Assembly: GCF_964204645.1 (NCBI RefSeq)
Contig: NC_134026.1
Span: 10,750,450-10,814,449 of the forward strand
DNA: 64,000 nt
Origin: Tubulanus polymorphus
Lineage: Eukaryota > Nemertea > Palaeonemertea > Tubulaniformes > Tubulanidae
Direction: 5' to 3'
Below, one piece after another: positions 25,294 to 35,999 of this stretch. A program made the translations under genes and the position numbers. The notes beneath the pieces are model-generated. The model saw only the letters and a program-made list of their open reading frames with translations, did no database searches and was not told the origin of the DNA. How positions within the stretch are numbered: the stretch's first letter is position 1; each line of letters begins with the position of its first letter.

Positions 25294-25574
25294 TAGTGCT
25301 TGTGAAATTATGTGCCTTAAGTAGAGGCCTATTGTTTTTACCTTTGTGACGGTTTAAAATTTCACCTTAGTACATGTTGTAGCCATATCCTGATTTAAAA
25401 AAATAAATTTTCTTTGTCACTAAAAATAGATTCAAGATTCTCCTGATTTTAGCCTTCGTATGGTGTCTTTGCTGGTGTTTTGAGCAGAAAAGAGGCCCCG
25501 AAGGTTCACTTAAAGAAATCTTGATTTTTCACAAGATTCTTGAGAGTTTAAGTGAAATGGAGTTAGACAAGCAG

Positions 25575-26926
25575 GGCGGATCCAGGGACCACTGTCGAGA
25601 GTAGCACAACTTATAAAAAAGGGCATTATGAAACAAAAGGGTATTTTAAAATGAAAAGGGCATTTTGAAATCAAAAAGGGCATTCTGAAATTGAAAATCT
25701 GCTTTTTTGCTGCGATTTCCAAGCAGTCCTGACACGAAGTGCTTTAGCAAATTAACTGCATTGAGATGTGGTTTCCAGGTAATAAAGATCAAATCATGAA
25801 GAATTGTGTGCTTTTTGTTCAAAATTATCCACCTCATCTTGTAAAAATGTGTCCTTTTCTACTTTGGGCATGAAAAAAGAGCTGCACGAGATTTTCGCGA
25901 CGGTAGCTGCTGCACGTGCCTACCGCCTGAATCCGCGCCTGACAAGATTGTTCTGTACAAATTCGATTCGATGACCTCGGTGAACTAAATGTGCAACAAA
26001 CTGAGCGTGTTTCATGGACCTTGACGAATTCGCCAGTGGAACTGGGAAATAAGTCTCCATCACGGTCAATGTAGAAGACAGAGCTGCTCGCATCGAGATT
26101 ATCATTAATCTGGGGACGATATGCCGTGACGGAAGTGAGTACCAAAATCACCGCCTTATTTTTCTATGAGCATTTTTAAAGTTCATAGTACCGGTACGAG
26201 TCTTTTACGCCACATTCAACAGGCATAGCGCACCACGCAACCGGCCTCCAAAAGCACCCGACTCCAGGTGCCGGGTCCGGCCTTGTGTCAAGGGCGTGCT
26301 CACCGAATTTTTCTCAGCTTGTAATGATTTCATTCTTCGCCCTATTTTCCTCATTCCGCTTACTTATTCTGAGTTGACGGTTGAATAAGATCGGTTCATT
26401 TTTTTTCATCCTTTTCCGATGATGTATACCCCGTGCCTGCCGGTACTTGGCCAGGAAAAATTCCAAAACACACGTCAATAATATTATAATTTTATGAGTG
26501 AACGGAATAGGTATGATGAAAAAGTAAAAAAGAGGAAAAAGTAAATAAAAACAAAGTGCGCCATAAAAAAAATAATTGCTTTTCTGTACTAGGCCTAAAG
26601 CAAAATGAGAATGAAATAAATTGCCCAAAATCATAAAAGGCAATCTAAGGCAGTCTGTCTAATTCAAAATGTTTTTAAAGGGGCACTATTCTAAAAGAGA
26701 CATTATTGTTGCTCTATAAATTTAATCGAAAAAGGGCAAATTTCGCCAAAAATCTAAAACAAGGCATAAGCAAATTGAATGTGAAGGCAATTTTAGTGGC
26801 ATGATACCAATGAATGGCACTCAAACACAAACTCACTCGCTGGGCATTAATACTGGCCCTTTCCCTAAATTGGTGCCTTTTTTCACTGTGCTGTAGTCAC
26901 TGTATGGCCCTGGATCCGCGCCTGGA
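25575..26926. repeat. hAT-like repeat cluster with GGATCCGCGCCTG ends
   Basis: Three ends of one family lie here: CAGGGCGGATCCAGGG at 25572-25587, CTGAATCCGCGCCTG ending at 25933 and CTGGATCCGCGCCTG ending at 26926. AAAGGGCATTTTGAAAT-type subterminal repeats occur near 25620-25690 and 26660-26760. Elements of this kind are usually hAT MITEs. Which ends belong together is unresolved. The region between 25934 and 26150 has protein-like open frames on the minus strand but no decisive similarity. Confidence 0.4.
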
Positions 26927-27127
26927 ACAATCTTGTCCGAACCGACCTTAACAACATGAGACAATTGTAGTTACAAATGGAACTCCATTCAATTCGAAAC
27001 GATAAACTGATGCGTCTTAACTAGGAAAAATAATCACCAGTCATTATAGAACAAATTGAACCAGTCAACCCCGCATAAGTAGTAGTCCTTGGGACTGACA
27101 ATTCTACTTCGACTTATGTGATGTATA

Positions 27128-27660
27128 TGGTGGCTGATAAGGGCCGTGAAAATATTTCCAGACAAAAAATAATTTTGTCATAAAAAATTATTTTACATCG
27201 AAAAATATTCATGAGTGAAAATAATTTCATGAAAAATAAATTTCTATCGAAAAATATTTCGTGAGTGAAAATAATTCCGCTATGAAAAATAAATTTTCAT
27301 CAAAATATATTCGTAAGTGAAAATAATTTTCTTATGAAAATAATCGCCTTCATACGGAAGCCCCTAGGTGACATACGAGAAAATTATTTCACAATTTTGA
27401 CTTATTAAGTCGAAATTCGACTTAATTAACACGAAATTCGACTTACTATGTCGAAATTCGACTTATTATGTCGAAATTCGACTTAATATGGAATTATTTA
27501 AAAAAATTATCTCATATGTCACCTAGGGGCTTCCGTACCTTCAAAAATATATGCTAACAAAAATAGTTCTGCTATGAAAAATAAATCGCCTTCCTTCAAA
27601 ATATATTCCGATACTAAAATATTTTTGCAGTGTAAGAAATAATCGTGGGTTTTCCGCTAG
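27128..27660. mobile_element. Palindrome-rich TA-target MITE (family 'TGGYGGCTGAT'), left end
   Basis: Begins with TA then TGGTGGCTGATAAGGGCC, nearly identical to the termini of the elements at 31129 and 32218. The interior is made of GAAAATAATTTTC/ATGAAAAATAAATTTTC-type short inverted units. The right terminus is not found, so the element is truncated or interrupted. A second MITE is nested at 27355-27535. Confidence 0.6.
27355..27535. mobile_element. Nested 181-bp TA-target MITE
   Basis: Flanked by TA; terminal inverted repeats CGGAAGCCCCTAGGTGACATA and its complement. The interior repeats GTCGAAATTCGACTTA, itself a palindrome, four times. The CGGAAGC start resembles the elements at 33111 and 33667. 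Confidence 0.8.
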
Positions 27661-27867
27661 TGCGCGTGTGACGCGTGCGCGCGCGCGTTTGTCGATTGAA
27701 CTGTCTCACTTGAACTTATTTCATCCATGCTACTAGCCCTAAGTATAGTATCGCAGTAATAGGGAAAGCACACTCTCCCCAACCTTTAGTTTGAAAACAC
27801 ACTTTCCCTATTACTTTTCAGTACTTTCATGTGTTAAATTCTTATAAAAGTAACGAGAAATTAACTA

Positions 27868-28115
27868 GTGAAATAATTCATATTTAAATCAGTGAATATT
27901 TATATTTATATGTGTTAAATTCTTGATTTTAACATAAAAGTAACGAGTAATTAACGAGTTGAAGAAAATATCAAGCAAAGGTCACAAGGTCGAAAGAGTA
28001 GAATGTGAGTGAAATAATTCATATTTAAATCAGTGAATATTTATATTTATATGTGTTAAATTCTTGATTTTAACATAAAAGTAACGAGTAATTAACGAGT
28101 TGAAGAAAATATCAA
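27868..28115 (+). repeat. Perfect 107-bp direct repeat upstream of AT-rich gene block
   Basis: The 107 bp from GTGAAATAATTC to GAAAATATCAA at 27868-27974 is repeated exactly at 28009-28115, separated by 34 bp. The repeat ends in ATTAACGAGTTGAAGAAAATATCAA, which lies 30 bp before the first ATG at 28147. A third partial copy of only this ending lies at 28450-28476, just before the next gene. It is likely a promoter or leader element. Confidence 0.85.
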
Positions 28116-28146
28116 TTTTAATTTTAATAAAAAATTTAGTATTAAG

Positions 28147-28424
28147 ATGGAAGCAAATAAGAAGTACTACTGTCCAACGTGTAAAATCAATATAGATAAA
28201 TCTCAAAAATCAAGACATAATAAAACTAAAACACATTTAGAAAATAAATTAAAGTTAGAATATAAAGATGTTATATTTGAAACTAAATTAGAAGAATTAA
28301 AGAATGAAAAAGAAATATATAAATGTGATACATGTAATCAATCATTCAGTGAAAAAAGATATCATAAAGAACATTTAAAGAACATTTAAAGTCTAAAAGT
28401 CATATTAGAAATATGAATAAATGA
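28147..28424 (+). pseudogene. C2H2 zinc-finger protein, frame broken by 11-bp duplication
   Basis: The frame from ATG 28147 encodes two zinc-binding modules: a first with CPTC followed by H-x5-H (about residues 9-31) and a second starting CDTCNQSF near residue 59. An 11-bp tandem duplication (GAACATTTAAA at 28369-28379 and 28380-28390) shifts the frame and stops it at 28389; without the extra copy the second finger would be complete and the stop would be at 28422-28424. Very AT-rich with Lys/Asn codons, unlike the host exons. Zinc-finger proteins of this CxxC...H..KTKxH type are common in Polinton-like and other large DNA virus genomes (inference). Confidence 0.6.
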
Positions 28425-28500
28425 GTTAAATAATATAAAAGATAACGAGTAATTAAAGAGTTGAAGAAAATATCAATTTCAATTAAAAAATGACTAATAA

Positions 28501-29074
28501 ATGAATGAACAGATACTACAGTTTAAAGATATCGATTTAAATGAATTAGAAAAATATTTAACAGTTAAAAATTTCATTCCTATTAAAGATTTGATTAAAA
28601 CTGCACGTTTTCGTTTTCAAGTGAAAAATATCACTGAATGTTTAAAAATCATTATCTAATAATAGAGTTATCGAATGATAAAGATAAAATCTTATTCAAT
28701 ACAATAATTCCAAAATTCACAACATTTGAAGAAATAGATCAACATTTAATAATTACAGATGAAAAATGCAATCACTTATTAATAATGAAAATTCACATAA
28801 ATCTTTATTTTTACACTTACGTTATTGCCCTTTCAGAGAATGCTATGTAATGTTTTTCAGAGTAGAGGAAAAAAGATTTACCCCTGATATTCCAAATGAA
28901 AAATCATTCAAAGATGTTGGAATTCAATGTAACTTAGGCAATGAAATCGAAACACCTAAATATGAACCTAATGAAAGCGTTTTATGTAATTGTGGAAAAT
29001 ATTATACTCGAAGCAATAAATCACACCATCTTAAATCAAAATATCATAACTCAAAAATAATAATTCAACTCTAA
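28501..29074 (+). pseudogene. Decayed protein with C-terminal CxCG/H zinc module
   Basis: Starting at ATG 28501, three overlapping frames (28501-28659, 28638-28850, 28766-29074) each encode protein-like sequence. Together they cover about 190 residues of one ancestral protein, with frame changes near 28640 and 28765-28830. The last frame ends in a CNCGKYYTRSNKSHHLKSKY module, a short zinc-knuckle-like motif (C-x-C...H-x5-H). It is preceded by the ATTAAAGAGTTGAAGAAAATATCAA leader motif. Role unknown; decay suggests an old insertion. Confidence 0.55.
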
Positions 29075-29124
29075 ATATTCAAAATAAGATATTTCAAATT
29101 ACTTTTAATCTTTTTCTCAAATAA

Positions 29125-29298
29125 ATGGACGGTTTCAGCATTCCAACTGGGAAAAGTGATTTGAAACATTATCTTATAGCAGGAGGGTTAATATTGGCTG
29201 CGCTTTTCTTTTACTATGAAAATATTAGTAAAGATTTGATGAATGAAAATATAAAATTGAGTAAAAAGTTTAAGAAGTTAAATGGAAACAATCATTGA
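29125..29298 (+). CDS. Small single-span membrane protein (57 aa)
   Basis: ATG at 29125, stop at 29296-29298. The 57 residues have a polar N-terminus, one hydrophobic span (about residues 17-32, YLIAGGLILAALFFYY) and a Lys/Asn-rich tail. Small one-span membrane proteins are common in virion gene blocks. It sits 51 bp after the previous frame and 87 bp before the next, in the same orientation and with the same AT-rich codon use. Family not recognised. Confidence 0.5.
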   Translation: MDGFSIPTGKSDLKHYLIAGGLILAALFFYYENISKDLMNENIKLSKKFKKLNGNNH

Positions 29299-29384
29299 AA
29301 TAAAAAAGTTAATGATTTAAATGATTTGGAGGATTAAAACAGCATCTTTTAATTTAATTCATTTTATATATTTTAGCTATAAAA

Positions 29385-29690
29385 ATGAGTGAAAGTAAGG
29401 TATTAAATTTATTACATCTAATATATAAAAATCAACAGAATATTAAATCAATTATCATGCTTACAGGTTTATTTTCTTTTTCAATTTATAGTATAAAACA
29501 GTTGTTAGAATTCTATGATTCTTATAAAATTAGATACGCTGAATTAAAAGAAAACATTGATTATTTATCAGATAGAATTAATAATATTAAATGCTGTGAA
29601 ATATGTAATAAAAGATATAAAAATTCAAAGAGTTTAAAAACTCATAGACATATTCATGAATTAGATGAGAAATTACATAATTCAAATTAA
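29385..29690 (+). CDS. Membrane-anchored C2H2 protein (101 aa)
   Basis: An intact frame. Residues about 24-42 form a hydrophobic span (IIMLTGLFSFSIYSI), followed by a helical, probably coiled-coil part (residues 45-68), then one classical C2H2 finger (CCEICNKRYKNSKSLKTHRH, C-x2-C...H-x3-H). Same AT-rich style and orientation as its neighbours. The union of a membrane span and a zinc finger is unusual for a host protein. Function unknown. Confidence 0.5.
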   Translation: MSESKVLNLLHLIYKNQQNIKSIIMLTGLFSFSIYSIKQLLEFYDSYKIRYAELKENIDYLSDRINNIKCCEICNKRYKNSKSLKTHRHIHELDEKLHNSN

Positions 29691-29728
29691 GTTTTTTAAT
29701 GATATTTTAATAAAAATATGTATGATAA

Positions 29729-30431
29729 ATGGAACAGCCGCAAACTATTGATATAAACAATAATACTGGGGTTATAAATATTTATCAGAAGAAATGTTGG
29801 AAGTGTAAAATAACTGAATAAATCATTATCAGAATATTATAATCATAAAACTCAGAAAGATGGTAAGCAAAGTTATTGTAAAACTTGTAGTAAACTATAT
29901 GTTAAACAATATTATAGAAATAATATTGAAACACGAAAAGATAAGATTAAGCAATATCAAGCAAATAATTCAGAAAAATATAAAGCACTGAAAAAACAAT
30001 GGATAGCTAATAATGGAGAACATTCTAATGAATATTATAATAATTATCAAAAAGAAAGGCGTCGAACAGATTTTAATTTTAAATTGAAACAATGTTTAAG
30101 AAAGGAGATTATCAAATTCATTCAGTAAAGATACACACTCAGAAACACTAACAAATTTATTGGATTGTTACGATAGATTTTTAAAATCATGGATTATATT
30201 TCAGTTCAATGATGATATGAATATTAATAATTATGGAAATTATTTTTAAATAGATCATGTGTTACCGGTATCTAAATTTAACATGAATGATGAATACAAC
30301 CAGAAATTGATATGGAATTGGAAGAATCTAAGGCCCCTCGAAAAGAAAGAAAATAAAATTTTAAATCTAACAAACTAGATTCACAATTATATTTGGATCA
30401 ATTAGATAATGCAAAGAAATTCATTGAATAA
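29729..30431 (+). pseudogene. HNH endonuclease, broken
   Basis: After ATG 29729 the frame carries KKCWKCKI, then stops at 29819. The continuing homology lies in other frames: a second Cys pair (SYCKTCSK near 29875), a helical Tyr/Asn-rich linker, and a typical HNH core near 30255-30350 (IDHVLPVSKFN ... WNWKNLRPLEKKEN). An in-frame stop precedes the core at about 30247 and an indel is needed near 30115. HNH nucleases with this Cys-rich N-terminal part and an 'N-RPL---EN-K' ending are common in phages and large eukaryotic DNA viruses. This supports a viral origin for the whole AT-rich block. Confidence 0.65.
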
Positions 30432-30559
30432 TGGAACAGTGACCCAAATAATGAACAATACATTGAATCTTCATTAAGTGGTTGATAAATTATATAATTC
30501 AAATTAAGAATAAGACTGTTAAATTGGTTGTAATATTGTAGAAATAATATTTCATTAAA

Positions 30560-30650
30560 AATGGGGGGTTGAGGTATTAATGTATTAGATACGTATTAAA
30601 TACCTATTAATGTATTAAATACGTATTAATGGTATTAAATACATATTATG
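30560..30650. repeat. Imperfect tandem repeat TATTAATGTATTAAATACG
   Basis: Several variants of ATTAAATACGTATTAATG, itself partly palindromic, arranged in tandem. Confidence 0.7.
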
Positions 30651-30874
30651 CTTTATTTCTGAAATTCAAGTCACAGAAGTAATTAATGTTTTAATTTATT
30701 CGTATATGATATCGTGATTTCTTTACTCGGAACTAGAATAATACAAGAGTGATATTATTTAGTTGATTTATTCAATTAGAGAAACAATAAAATAATACAA
30801 GATTGATACTAAGAGTTAAAGTTATTTAATTTCTAGTCAATAATCTAGTAAATTCTAGTCAGTCTATTGTTTAA

Positions 30875-30977
30875 CAAGAATTCAAAAAGATTTAAATAAA
30901 AAAACAATAAGTTACTTTACCTAATACTAATTTATTTAACTTATTGTTTTTTTTATTTGAATCTTTTTGAATTCTTG
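30875..30977. repeat. Long inverted repeat (hairpin)
   Basis: CAAGAATTCAAAAAGATTTAAATAAAAAAACAATAAGTTA at 30875-30914 is complementary to 30937-30977 with few mismatches, leaving a 22-bp loop. It lies to the right of the AT-rich gene block. It may be a terminus of that block or an independent MITE. Confidence 0.8.
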
Positions 30978-31128
30978 TACTCGACGCTCGATCCCAGCAT
31001 GGTTCGTCATGTCCCCGGTCATCGTATCATGAGCAGATCCTATATCGCTCAATCAATCGATTAAAGCTGCAACGTGCACCACGCAGACAACGTCACAAGA
31101 AAGTTACATTGTAACTGTCTGAACACTA

Positions 31129-31798
31129 TGGTGGCTGATTCGGGCCATGTAAAAAAAATCACAAATGGTGCAAATTTTTTTTTACAGACGCCTAAAAGTC
31201 GTTTTATCGCGCAATAAAACGAGAAATTACCGTGTTAAAACAAGAAAAAGTCGTTTCATTGCGCAATAAAACGAGAAAAAGTCGTTTTATCGCGCGATAA
31301 AACGAACTTTTTCGTTTTATTGCCACGTTAAAACGAAAAATAGCGCGATAAAACGAAAAATTAACGCAATGAAATGATTTTTCATTCGTTTTACATCGTC
31401 ATAAAACGAAAGAACAAATTCCGCTTTCTCCATTTTTCGTTTTAACGTGGCAATAAAACGAAAAAGTCGTTTTATCGCACGATTAAACGATTTTTTCTCA
31501 TTTTATCTCGCAATAAAACGACTTTTTCTCGTTTTAACGCGGTAATTTTGGTTTTATCGCGCTATTTTTCGTTTTAACATGGCAATAAAACGAAAAGTTC
31601 GTTTTATCGCGCGACAAAACGACTTTTTCTCGTTTTATTGCGCAATAAAACGACTTTTTCTTGTTTTAACGCGGTAATTTCTCGTTTTAACGTGGTAATT
31701 TTCGTTTTATCGCGCAATAAAACGACTTTTAAGCGTCCGCAAAAAAAAATTTGTAACGTTTGTGATTTTTTTTATTACATGGCCCGAATCAGCCACCA
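31129..31798. mobile_element. 670-bp palindromic MITE, family 'TGGTGGCTGATTCGGGCC'
   Basis: Flanked by TA (31127-31128 and 31799-31800), with inverted termini TGGTGGCTGATTCGGGCCATG and complement. The interior consists of CGTTTTATCGCGCAATAAAACG-type units, each able to form a small hairpin, on both strands. No coding capacity. TA target and size suggest a Tc1/mariner-mobilised element. Confidence 0.85.
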
Positions 31799-32302
31799 TA
31801 GAACATTAACACTGACAATATTGTAGCGTATTTTCTATCTGCTGCCGGCATTTCGGGCACGCGATGTATTTTGAATGGTATCAGAAGATTTGGCTTCTAA
31901 AATTGATACGACTTACGTGAAAATACGAGATTTATGAAGTATGACTGAAAATAAAACATATGCAAACTCGAAGGGATCTGGCTGATTCGTGCCATGTAAA
32001 AATCACAAATGGTGCAAAATTTTTTTTACAGACGCCTAAAAGTCGTTTTATCACGCAATAAAACGAAAATTACCGCGTTAAAACAAGAAAAAGTCGATTA
32101 TCGCGCGATAAAACGACTTTTTCTTGTTTTAACGCGGTAATTTTCGTTTTATCGCGCTATTTTTCGTTTTAACGTGGCAATAAAACAAAAAAGTTCGTTT
32201 TATCGCACGATAAAATATGGCGGCTGATAAGGGCCATCGTAAAAAAAACACGAATATGCAAATGAGGGCGACATTACGACAAAACGACAAAACTAGAATA
32301 AC

Positions 32303-32893
32303 GCGACAAAACAATAATTTTGGTTTTGTCGCCCGCGACATTTCATTATTTTTGTTTTGTCACCCGCGACAAAACAATAATTTTGGTTTTGTCGCCCGCG
32401 ACATTTCATTATTTTTGTTTTGTCACCCGCGACAATTCAATATTTTTTGTTTTGTCGCCCGCGACAATACATTATTTTTGTTTTGTCGCCCGCGACAATT
32501 CAATATTTTGGTTTTGTCGCTCGCGACAATTCAATATTTTTATTTTGTCGCCCGCGACATTTCATTATTTTTGTTTTGTCGCCCGCGACAATTCAATATT
32601 TTTGTTTTGTCGCCCGCGACAATTCAATATTTTTGTTTTGTCGCCCGCGACAATTCAATATTTTTGTTTTGTCGCCCGCGACAATTCAATATTTTTGTTT
32701 TGTCGCCCGCGACAATTCAATATTTTTGTTTTGTCGCCCGCGACGATTCAATATTTTGGTTTTGTCGCCCGCGACGATTCAATATTTTTGTTTTGTCGCC
32801 CGCGACAATACATTATCTTGGTTTTGTCGCCCGCGACGATTCAATATTTTTGTTTTGTCGCCCGCGACAATTCATTATTTTTGGTTTTGTCGC
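32303..32893 (+). repeat. 31-bp satellite, about 19 units
   Basis: Unit GCGACAATTCAATATTTTTGTTTTGTCGCCC, period 31 bp, with small variants (TTGG, CATTT). GTCGCCCGCGAC at each junction can form a hairpin. All three plus-strand frames are open, giving long spurious proteins with a repeating VLSPATIQYF-like pattern. Inverted units lie at 34466-34549 and 35757-35826. Confidence 0.95.
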
Positions 32894-33110
32894 CCACTTT
32901 ATTAGCTTTTGAATAATTAGGCCAATTAATAACGTAATAATTCGCCTATTTTGAAGTTGATTAATCTGATATTGTGTCGATTATTAAGGTCATTTTGGCA
33001 GATTCTTTTTTCTTAATAAAGTGATATTAAAGCGATCATTCAAGTGATCCTACTTAATGAAAGATCACATATCATTTCTTTTTCTAAAGATGTACGGAAG
33101 CTTATATGTA

Positions 33111-33522
33111 CGGAAGCGATAAAGGGCCTCGAGATGTCGCGTTCAAACTTGACAAGTCGCCATATTTATGTCGATATATCGCGATATATCGCGTCCAGTC
33201 GACATGAATATGTCGACATATCGTGACGTTTTCACGACAAATTTCGCTTTTTCGTCCATTTTCCTCGGGACAAGCCATCATTTGAAGACATGTCTAAATG
33301 TAAGATGAGGACACCAGTGATATGACGACTGAGTTTCAAGTCGTCATGAATATGTCGACTTGTCGCGAGGAAAGTGGTCGAGAGAACGAAATATATCGTC
33401 AAAACGTCACGATATATCGACATATACATGTCGACTTGACGCGATATATCGCGATATGTCGACATAAATATGACGACTTGTCGAGTTGGAACGCGACATC
33501 TCGAGGCCCCTTATCGCTTCCG
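33111..33522. mobile_element. 412-bp palindromic MITE, copy 1
   Basis: TA-flanked; termini CGGAAGCGATAAAGGGCCTC and complement, with inverted arms of over 100 bp (TCGAGATGTCGCGTTC, GTCGATATATCGCGATATATCG, TGTCGACATATCGTGACG). The centre holds GACACCAGTGATATGACGACTG. About 90 percent alike to copy 2 by eye. Confidence 0.85.
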
Positions 33523-33666
33523 TATATATGGGACCCGTACAAAACCGTCGCGACCTTTTATCACGACGAAATTATGTCGAAAAAACGTGATATATCGCGA
33601 TTTATCGACATTACTAAGTCGGTATATCGTGTTAATATCAAGTCGTAAAATCGTTATACGGATCTA

Positions 33667-34077
33667 CGGAAGCGATAAGGGGCCTCGAGATGTCGCGTTC
33701 CAACTCAACAAGTCACCATATTTATGTCGATATATCGCAATATATCGCGTCAAGTCGACATGAATATGTCGACATATCGTGACGTTTTCACGACAAATTT
33801 CGCTTTTTCGCCCATTTTCCACGGGACAAGCCGTTATTTGAAGACACGTCAAATGTAAGATAAGGACACCAGTGATATGACGACTGAGTTTCAAGTCGTC
33901 ATGAATTTGTCGATTTGTCGCAAAGAAAGTGGTCGAGAAAACGAAATATGTCGTCAGAACGTCACGATATGTCGACATATTCATGTCGACTTGACGCGAT
34001 ATATCGTGGTAAGTCGACATAAATATGGCGACTTGTCGAGTTGGAATGCGACATCTCGAGGCCCTTTATCGCTTCCG
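33667..34077. mobile_element. 411-bp palindromic MITE, copy 2
   Basis: Same family and orientation as 33111-33522, TA-flanked, 145 bp downstream. Termini CGGAAGCGATAAGGGGCCTC and complement. Both copies start with CGGAAGC, as does the smaller MITE at 27355. Confidence 0.85.
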
Positions 34078-34549
34078 TACGGATCACTCCTTTCACCAAT
34101 GTCGACGCGTGTATCTCAACATAACCGTACCGTCGACATAATTTTCACTACTTTAGCTAAAATGTCGTGATACGTATGGCAATTTATTGAGACAATATCG
34201 CAAAAAGTCGACATAAAAATCACCTCATTTTAAATAAGGTCTACCTAGTTACATCGATATATTGAGATAGTTAACCTAATTTCAATAAGGGGACGCATAC
34301 TCAATGATGTTTAATGTTAGATGAATATGAAAGAAGAAATAAGGTTGGCAGAAAACTTAAAATGACTTTATCATGACCAGAATCTGGTGGACATATGGAA
34401 TGTTGGGGTTCAAGTAGAATGACCCCAAATGCTGGGGCACAATAATAGTATTCGCTGATTTGCGGCATGCGACAAAACCAAAATATTGAATTGTTGCGGG
34501 CGACAAAACGAAAATAATGAATTGTCGCGGGCGACAAAACCAAAATAAC

Positions 34550-34665
<116 letters not shown>

Positions 34666-34672
34666 TTATTTA

Positions 34673-35756
34673 CTTATAAAGCGCATTTCTATAAAACATA
34701 ATCATTTCACTTCACATTATTAAAACATATTAGACAGAAGCAGATTAAAACACTAATTGTACAGGTTTCTAAAATAAAAAGTTTTTAAACGTGATTTAAA
34801 ACATGAGACAGTTGGACTTTCACGAATTTCCTGTGGTAAGACATTCCATAAAGTTGGTGCCATGAAAGTAAAAGCTTTACGTCCAGCAACACGACTGTTA
34901 TTAAGTTTAACTAAAATTGTTGGGTCATTGCTAGATCTAAGAAGTCGACTTGGAACATACCTAGTTAAAAGACTCTGCAAGTACACTGGAGCAGTGCCAT
35001 TAAGACATTTATAGACAATTAATAAGATTTTAAAATTTACTCTATCTAAGATGGGCAGCCAGTGCAAATCACGTAAAATAGGAGTAATATGGTCATTTTT
35101 TCTAGCCCTAGCAATTAGGCGAGCAGCATTTTTCATTACAAGTTGCAGTTTTTTAATATTAGACGCAGATGTACCAGAGTTTGCATAGTCTAGCCTGGAA
35201 ACCACTAAAGAGTTGACAGCATTTTTACACGATTGGTCATCCAGAAGGTGACGAATTTTGCTAATGCAATAAAGATGATAATTTGCTTTGCGGCACACAT
35301 TATTGATATGATCTGACATCGACATGTCCTGGTCAAACAACACCCCTAGATTATTAATTACTTTACTAGGTAGAATCTCATCATCATCAATTTGCAAAAC
35401 AATATCACTCGGTAATTTCTTGCGAGCTTGAGGGGACGCCAGTACAGCAAAGTCAGTTTTATCGCCATTATCCTTAAGTTTATTCACATGCATCCAGTTA
35501 AAGAGTACTCTGACTGAATTACTGAGTACAGACAGAGCTTCATACACTTGCTCGATGTTGTTGGGATTAACAACCTTCTACAACTGGTCGTCATCAGCAT
35601 ATATATGATAAGGATGATTAAAAGACCTTATAATTTTACCAATAGGCTGCGTGTACAATGTAAAAAGTATAGGCCCCAGGACTGAACCTTGGGGTACACC
35701 ACTGAGTAACGGTTTGCTAGACGATTTAGAGCCATTTACCACAACAGTTTGTGTAA
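34673..35756 (-). pseudogene. L2/Rex-like LINE reverse transcriptase, 5'-truncated
   Basis: Only the 3' third of the element remains. From its 5' break at about 35756 the minus-strand frame carries RT palm motifs (GVPQGSVLGPILFTLY and YADD followed by DQL), an in-frame TAG at 35578-35580, then about 264 further residues of C-terminal domain ending LKTFYFRNLYN at 34753. The C-terminal signature (LDYANS, WLPILDRVNFKILLIVYKCL, ALWNVLP-like) is that of L2/CR1-group LINEs. The endonuclease is absent. It inserted into the 31-bp satellite of the MITE at 32218, as inverted satellite units flank both sides. Confidence 0.8.
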
Positions 35757-35999
35757 CGTATTGTCGCGGGCGACAAAACCAAAATAATGAAATGTCGCGG
35801 GTGACAAAACCAAAATTATTGTTTTGTCGCGTTATTTTAGTTTTGTCGTTTTGTCGTAATGTCGCCCTCATTTGCATATTCTTGTTTTTTTTAAGCATGG
35901 CCCTTATCAGCCACCATAATAAAACGATCACAAAAAAGTCTCGTAAAACGAAACACTTGCGGTCAATCGAAATCCAAGCTGGATCTGATTTTTTGAGAG

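Noticed and set aside
25834-26151. Possible exon on the minus strand (VFYIDRDGDLFPSSTGEFVK)
   Set aside because: Protein-like in part, but frames switch, no consistent splice sites, and it is bounded by hAT-type repeat ends; not enough to call a gene.
31129-31798. CRISPR-like array of repeated palindromes
   Set aside because: No unique spacers of regular length, eukaryotic context, and TA-flanked inverted termini show it is a MITE.
32217-32916. Long repetitive proteins in three frames
   Set aside because: All arise from a 31-bp satellite that lacks stops; no start context or codon constraint.
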